Shown: one piece after another, positions 55,855 through 61,802 of the stretch
How positions within the stretch are numbered: the first letter of the stretch is position 1
Layout of the letters: each line of letters starts with the position of its first letter
Assembly (NCBI GenBank): GCA_033557835.1
Contig: JAWQRO010000072.1
Location: 1-61,802, forward strand
Direction of reading: 5' to 3'
DNA: 61,802 nt
Source of the DNA: Helochares maculicollis
Lineage: Eukaryota; Arthropoda; Insecta; Coleoptera; Hydrophilidae
Notes under the pieces: generated by a model
The model's database searches: none
Told to the model about the DNA's origin: nothing
The model's input: the letters and a program-made list of their open reading frames with translations, nothing else
Made by a program: the position numbers and the translations under genes

Positions 55855-58590
55855 ACTATCGGTTTTCCTCAAGATTCTTGCGTGCAGCACCACTTACATG
55901 GCTATTCATTGCTTCCTAATAATTTGCCTTAAAACTCGCTTCATCAATTCTTCCTCTATCACTACATCCAACGACCTCCATCTTAAAGATGTGAAGATTA
56001 TTTGGACTACTTTTGCTCTGTCCTGCTCTATCGCAACAGAATTCCGGTCTATCACTAGAACTACCAGAGTACGATTTATCTTGAAAACCTCTTCCGGATC
56101 CATTTCCCAGTTTTTCCCCATCATTCTCCAACGTGGTCAGAAAACAACATTGGCTTTCCTCAGGATTTTTGATTTTAGCACAACATCCGTGCCTACTAAT
56201 TGCTTTCTAATAATTTGCCTTACGACTCGCTTCCTTATTTCTCCCTCTAACACCCCATTCAACGACCTACATCTCAAAGATGTGAAGATTATCTGGACTA
56301 CTTCTGCTCTATCCTGCTCTATCGCACCAGAATCCTGCTCTTTCACTAGAACTACCAGCGTACGATAAGCCCTGAAAAATTATCCTGGTTTCATCCTTTA
56401 GTTTTTCCAATTCATTCTCCTCTGTGGTTAGAAAACAACATTTACTTTCCTCAGGATTCTTGCTCGCAGCACAACTTACGTGCCTACCCATTGCTTCTTA
56501 GTCATTTTCCTTAAGACTCGTTTCATTATTTCTCCCTCTAATTCCCCATCCAGCGACCTTCATCCCAAAGATGTGAGGATTATCTGGACTACTTCTGCTC
56601 TGTCCTGCTCTATCACACCAGTATCCCAGTCCATCACTAGAGCTACCAAAGTACGATTTATCTTGAAAAACTCTTTCGGATCCATTTCCCAGTTTTTCTC
56701 CATCATTCTCCTACATGGCCAGAAAACAACTTTGGTTTTCCCCAGGATTCTTACGTACAGCCCAACTTTCGTGTCTACCCATTGCTTCCTAATAAGTAGC
56801 CTTAAAACTCTTTTCATTATTTCTTCCTCTAACACCACATCCAACGGCCTCCATCGCAAAGCTGCGAGAATCATCTAGGCTACTTCTGATCTGTCCTGCT
56901 CTACCTCACTAAAATTCCGCTCTATCGCTAGAACTACCAGAGCACGGTATCTCCTGAAAAATTATCTTGGGTTCATCCCTCAGTTATTCCCATCATTCTC
57001 CTCTTTTTCCAATTCATTCTCCTCTGTGGTCAGAAAACAACATTGGCTTTTCTCAAGATTCTTGCATGCAGTACAACTTACGTGCCTACCTATAGCTTCC
57101 TAATGATTTGTCTTAAAACTCGCTTCATTATTTCTCCATCTATCACCACATCCAACGACCTCCATCCCAAATATGTGAGGATTATCTGGACTACTTCTGC
57201 TCTGTCCGGCTCTATCGCACCAGAATCCTGCTCTATCACTAGAGCTACCAGAGTACGACATGCCCTGAAAATTTATCCTGGGTCCATCCTTCAGTTTTTC
57301 CCCCTCATTCTCCAACGTGGTCAGAAAACAACATTGGCTTCCTCAGGATTCTTGCATGCAGCAGAACTTACGTACCTACCCGTTGCTTCCTACTAATTTA
57401 CATTAAAATTGCTTCATTATTTCTCCCTCTAACACCACATCCAACGGCCTCCATCGCAAAGCTGCGAGAATCATCTAGGCTGCTTCTGATCTGCCCTGCT
57501 CTATCGCACCAGATTTGAAGTCCATCACTAGAGCTACCAAAGTACGATTTATCTTGAAACATTCTGCCGGATCCATCTCCCAGTTTTTCCCCATCATTCT
57601 CTTACATGGTCAGAAAACAACATTGGCTTTTCTCAGGATTCTTGCATGCAGCACAACTTACGTACCTACCCATTGCTTCCTAATAATTTACATTAAAATT
57701 GCTTCATTATTTCTCCCTATAACACCATATCTAACGGCCTCCATCGCAAAGATGCGAAGATCACCTCGGCTTCTGCTCTGTCTTACTCCATCGCACTAGA
57801 ATCCCGGTTTATCACTAGAACTGCCACAGTACGATTTATCTTGAAAAATTCTTCCTGATCCATCTCCCAGTTTTTCCACATCATTTTCCTACGTGGTCAG
57901 AAAACAACTTTGGCTTTTCTCAGGATTCTTACGTAGTGCACAACTTCCGCGTCTACCCACTGCTTCCTAATTAGTAGCCTTAAAACTCGCTTCATAATTT
58001 CTTCCTCTAAGACCACATCCAACGGCCTCCATCGCAAAGCTGCGAGAATCATCTAGGCTACTTCTGATCTGCTCTACCTCACTAGAATCCCGCTCTATCA
58101 CTAGAACTATAAGAGTACGAATAATCCTGAAAAATTCTCCCAGGTCCACCCTTTAGTTTTCTTCATCTGTCCTGCTCTGCCTCACCAGAATTCCGCTCTA
58201 TGACTATAACTACAAGAGCACGATATATTCTGAAAAATTCTTCCAAGTCTATTCCTCAGTTTTTCCCTATCATTATCCTACGTGATCAGAAAGCAACATT
58301 GGCTTTCCTCAGGATTCTTGCGTGCAGCACAACTGACGTGCATACCCATTGCTTATTAATAATTTGCCTTGAAACTCGCTTCTTATTTCTCCCTCTAACA
58401 CCACATCCAATGGGCTCCATCGCAAAGGTGTGAGAATCATCTACGTTGTTACTGCTCTGTCCTGCTCTACATCACCAGAATCCTGCTCTATCATTAGAAT
58501 TACCAAAGTGCAATATACCCTGAAATATTCACCTCAGTTTTCCCAATGATTAACTTACGTGGTCACAAAATAACATGGGCTTTTTTCACT
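55855..58590 (-). repeat. ~291-bp tandem array, about nine units, open-frame periodic on both strands
   Basis: The marker GTGGTCAGAAAACAACATTG (plus-strand reading) recurs at about 56132, 56424, 56715, 57026, 57317, 57607, 57893, 58282 and 58558. Spacing is 286-292 bp for most units, with one 20-bp insertion and one unit lengthened by about 100 bp. Because 291 is 97 codons, open frames continue across unit junctions: on the minus strand words such as MMGKNWEMDPEE, INRTLVVLVI, IEQDRAEVVQII and KRVLRQIIRKQ recur; on the plus strand a 156-codon frame appears. The minus-strand reading is more protein-like and lies directly downstream of an RT fossil on the same strand, so the array may be tandem repeats from the 3' part of a retrotransposon. 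No known domain was recognised. Confidence 0.93.
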
Positions 58591-58960
58591 ACCTTCTCGA
58601 TATGTGTCTTTTGAGTGTTATTTGGGACAAAGCGTGAAGCCTAAATATTTAACTTTGTGTGCATGATCAGCTGTGTACCTTCTATGTAGACGATTTACTT
58701 TTCCACTTTTGGTCACCATGTGAATAGTACAACCTGGGATGTACTGACAGCCCCAGTTGCCTACACCATCCTTTTACAATGTTCATGACTAGCCTCATCA
58801 TCTCATAAACCGTTTTTAAATGTCTACCTACAATCATTGACACTGTTCTCAGCCTACACTGAGTGTAGTACCGCGCTCCATTCAGTGTTTCTTGAAGGCT
58901 GTCAACTCCCAGGCTTCACAGAAGCGGTACAATCTGTGCATACTAAGAATTTTAAAGGAA
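58590..58960 (-). pseudogene. Non-LTR retrotransposon RT C-terminal fossil
   Basis: On the minus strand, broken pieces of the end of a non-LTR reverse transcriptase are in order: MMRLVMNIVKGWCRQLGLSV followed by HP (family form: a W-C-x(4)-G-L-x-V-N-P block), a degraded T-K-S-G-K segment, then HKVKYLGFTLCPK (family form VKYLGVTLD). The array of 291-bp repeats begins immediately after it in the same reading direction. The catalytic FADD region upstream was not found. Frames shift at least twice. I place it as a non-LTR element without naming the clade. It need not be the same element as the 9.9-10.3 kb fossil, which carries an earlier part of the domain. Confidence 0.72.
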
Positions 58961-61387
58961 AACATGATGCAGTAGATGATGTCGCTAATATGAAGAGCCT
59001 ATAGAAAAGCGTTGGATGCAATAACATAGGATGTGAAAGAGTCTCGAGAAAATAAACCTAAAAATCAGAGGATTGACATATTGTGACGACAGAGCCAGAA
59101 TGTTGACATTGTGAAGCAGCTTAGCCGTGCGGTCAGCAAGGATTCACCTCCGAGCCATAAAATCGTGCAAGTTTGTACCATATGGTACTCCCATCCATTG
59201 TTGGTAAAACTTCGTGGTTCTATGACTCTTTGTTCTATTAACTACTTACAACATTATTAGCAAGGTCGAATAGTACCTTCTATCACTATCCGACAAGTCA
59301 AAATCCCCATTGCAAACTCAACTTGGCACTTATTTGCAGTGGTTTCCCATATAATTTACAATCCTTCTTGATGAAATCGTTGCATAAATATCCTTTTTTT
59401 GTTGCTGAATTGGCAGTCATTTTACATTGGGGCAATACAGTCAATTGCTTTTCTTGTAAGTAAAAATCCAGACCACGTGTTGTAGTAAAATGCAATAAAA
59501 CTCGTCTTTACCAGTTAACACACTGGTATAATAAGTTGAAACAAAGTATTCAAAATAAAAATAATTATTTGGATACTGCTTATAAAACGGGAAACCTAAA
59601 ACTCGGTCGGTCTCAAGTCGGTCTTAGCTTTCTTCACTCACACCCCAGCGGCATTTAACTATGTACTTATAACAAAACAATTATTGGGGATTTAAAGAGA
59701 GCTGCATTGTCATGCAGCTCGGGCCTGATAATTTATCTTAGTTATAAAAACGATTTTGAGTGCCAATAACGAACTGAACGGCGGACATAATAACTGTAAA
59801 AGCCTTCTGAGTTAATTGTGTAAAACATACAGCAAAACGAAATTAATTAAACAGCTTAGAACGAAAGATTTAATGTTTAAGAGGGGATTAAATACTTAAA
59901 ATCTGGTTTCGGGGGTGCGCAAGTGCCAACGGAGGAAGAAAAAAAGAAACGCGAGGCGTTTTATGTCTGTTTTCGCGAAATTTTTGTCCAGAGAATTAGA
60001 GAGGTTTATTCCATATGCGAAACTTATCAAGTCGGCGTGAATGTTTTAAATGGTTTCTTTCGAGGGCACGTGTGTAAAAAGTACAGTTGCTCTCGCATAA
60101 CGCAAATTGCATACAAATTGAGAGTTGAGGCAGAAACGAAAAATGTATAATTTATCATTGTTTGATACGTGTTGATGGATGAGATAAAAGTGACAATTTG
60201 CGGCGTTTTGATTGGCATATATCAAAAGGTTTTAATATCGCTCGAAAACGAGAGATTTTTTTTTGTAAAAAGTAGCTTGGAACATTGTGGCTAAGAGCTG
60301 TAAGATTAGGCTTTCTCTTGATCTTTACCGCAATAAGATATAGTGTTTGCTTTTTACATATTGACGTTTTGCTTGGTTGAAATTGTTTATTCAAAACACA
60401 AATTCCACATTTTGAAATGCTGCAAGCTGGCATTTCAGCCACAAAAATATCTTATAGTGCAGCGTAGGTGAGGTAAAGTTAGGTGTTATGATTTAAGCCT
60501 TTACTAGGGCCAATGTTACTATTAAGTTAGAAGGGTAAATATGTCTGTCTAGGTAGAGTAAACTTTGTTATAGCTATAGCAAAGTTCGCCGCAAAAACAA
60601 ATTCAGGCTTGTTCTAATTACCGTAATACGGGGCACAAATAGAACTTAATTATTAAGAATATGACAGACCTATTTTCTGTTGAACATTTCAACAGGAAAT
60701 TGGATGTATATTTCTGCCCGACTGAGTTTTCATATAATGTGCCCTCTGATACTGGGGTAAATAGTTATTTGGGGTCGGTAAACAGATAACAATCGCGACG
60801 GAAAGCCGTATCTGGCCTGATTAGCAATTGAAATGATATTATCGTAGCGTTGTGTGTATAGATATGGTCGTCTGCTCTACGTCTTACCTTATAGCATTTT
60901 GGACCGTTGTTCATTTACGTGTGCGGGAGGTTCGTGTGGGCGAAAGGATCATGTTAAACAGACATTTTTACTTGGAAAAATTACAACAAACTGGAACGCC
61001 TGCGTCGGACAATGCCGTATATCCTTAGGCGTACAACTGAAGTGGAAGGTTCTATTGTTTGCTAGAGAGCGTTTTGACCATTCTTAGGACCGCTGCAGGG
61101 ATGTTGGTCAACATAAATGAAAATCCAAAGCAATATGGCTTACCTTGCTTCCGAATATAAGACAAAGCAGAAGTGTCACTGTTAGTTGTGTGTGGCAGAA
61201 GAAAATGATGTAGAGCAGATCGGGGTTGGCCGGTTTTTGGAGGAATAGCCTGAAAAAAATATGGTTTTAGTTTTTTTAATTTTTATTTAGAAAACATTAA
61301 GGAGTCACATAAATCGTGTGCTTTGTGCTAAGGTGTCGAAAATAGATTCGAAGTAAGAAAATCTGGAATGCGTTTATTTAACATTTT
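58961..61387. other. No recognisable gene
   Basis: Unique sequence. Plus frames at 59923-60150 (lysine/glutamate-rich start, no start-site support) and 60854-61087, and minus frame 60155-60442, have no recognised domain. A perfect 8-bp hairpin lies at 59699-59720 (GAGCTGCA, loop TTGTCA, TGCAGCTC). Confidence 0.45.
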
Positions 61388-61388
61388 C

Positions 61389-61408
61389 GCACACACACAC
61401 ATACATAC

Positions 61409-61446
<38 letters not shown>
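61389..61446 (+). repeat. (CA)n/(TA)n compound microsatellite
   Basis: CACACACACACATACATACA is followed by a run of about 15 TA dinucleotides. Such a tract often marks the edge of a mobile element, and here it abuts the inverted repeat below. Confidence 0.98.
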
Positions 61447-61448
<2 letters not shown>

Positions 61449-61450
<2 letters not shown>

Positions 61451-61714
61451 TATTTTATGTTGATTCTGTTTTCCATTTCCATCATAGTGTATATTTAATT
61501 ATTGTATTTTTATAGCGTATTTTATTTGATTCTGACGATGCTCCTTGTTAAAATGAAGCAAAACCGTAAAGACTAAGAGCTAAATAAACATCTATAGCTA
61601 CTAAATATCGTTTAATTCATAATATTAACATCTATCAAATAAAATACGCTATAAAAATACAATAATTAAATATAAACCATGATGGAAATGGAAAACAATC
61701 AATATAAAATAAAT
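61449..61714. repeat. ~80-bp inverted repeat pair
   Basis: The left arm 61449-61530 and right arm 61634-61714 are reverse complements with few differences; both contain TAGCGTATTTTATTTGA (left) or its complement, and CCATTTCCATCAT. The arms enclose one copy of the 77-bp direct repeat. Confidence 0.93.
61530..61606 (+). repeat. 77-bp direct repeat, copy 1, with hammerhead-like core (degraded)
   Basis: Begins TTCTGACGATGCTCCTTGTT and ends TATAGCTACTAAAT. It differs from copy 2 at two positions. It contains CTGACGA (hammerhead CUGANGA) but AAAAC where the core needs GAAAC, and one stem II base is changed. Confidence 0.9.
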
Positions 61715-61725
61715 AAAAACGTCAC

Positions 61726-61802
61726 TTCTGACGATGCTTCTTGTTAAAATGAAGCGAAACCGTAAAGACTAAGAGCTAAATAAACATCTATAGCTACTAA
61801 AT
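61726..61802 (+). repeat. 77-bp direct repeat, copy 2, with hammerhead-like core
   Basis: CTGACGA, then a stem GCTTC / GAAGC around a TTGTTAAAAT loop, then GAAAC, as in the conserved core and stem II of hammerhead ribozymes. Stem III would be very short (AC/GT) with a one-base loop, and stem I is weak, so function is doubtful. The repeat continues to the window edge. Penelope-like retroelements carry minimal hammerheads in their terminal repeats, which makes such an element a reasonable guess; no Penelope RT is in the window. Confidence 0.9.

Overview
The window looks like intergenic or intronic DNA from an AT-rich arthropod, most likely insect, genome. The reasons are several decayed DD34D mariner and other Tc1/mariner-type transposases, a ZBED5-like hAT remnant, two non-LTR reverse-transcriptase fossils, many satellite and minisatellite arrays, and no bacterial-type gene organisation. 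I found no host gene that I can support. Nearly all longer open frames are either accidental or produced by tandem repeats. The species cannot be named from the sequence alone.

Layout. 0-1 kb: the last codons and terminal inverted repeat of a mariner, then a minus-strand hAT/ZBED5-like remnant with an intact BED zinc finger. 6.0-7.2 kb: a complete-length but broken mariner on the plus strand. 8.2-9.3 kb: a second, different mariner on the minus strand. 9.9-10.3 kb: a minus-strand non-LTR RT fossil. 11.0-12.3 kb: a 1.03-kb dispersed repeat (B) between two copies of a 118-bp direct repeat (A); B recurs at 21.3-22.3 kb. 12.9-14.8 kb: copies of a dispersed element (called E here) with a hairpin at each end, associated with a 15-bp minisatellite; it ends next to a broken transposase at 14.8-15.2 kb. 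18.3-21.0 kb: about 15 copies of a 177-bp satellite, followed by a 72-codon stop-free stretch of protein-like character. 26.0-26.6 kb: another broken Tc1/mariner-type transposase. 27.0-30.0 kb: a degenerate ~32-bp minisatellite. 32.6-33.6 kb: a divergent E module triplicated in tandem. 34.4-36.6 kb: a long 15-bp array with 180-bp higher-order structure. 38.4-40.8 kb: a second E element that carries a 1.4-kb block of the same 15-bp minisatellite, with an inverted E fragment at 41.0-41.2 kb. 44.3-47.3 kb: nine irregular copies of a 230-390-bp repeat. 49.0-50.2 kb: a ~260-bp array that shares a ~58-bp module with the preceding one. 50.2-51.0 kb: a 416-bp tandem duplication. 55.9-58.6 kb: a ~291-bp (97-codon) array lying directly downstream, on the minus strand, of an RT fossil at 58.6-59.0 kb. 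61.4-61.8 kb: a (CA)/(TA) microsatellite, an 80-bp inverted repeat and 77-bp direct repeats that contain a hammerhead-like core.

Functionally this is a graveyard of transposons and tandem repeats. About 18 kb of 61.8 kb is tandem-repeat sequence visible by eye. The most interesting signals are the E family, which looks like a hairpin-ended non-autonomous element that carries or seeds a 15-bp minisatellite; the module shared between two unrelated tandem arrays; the 97-codon periodic array next to an RT; and the hammerhead-like motif at the right edge.
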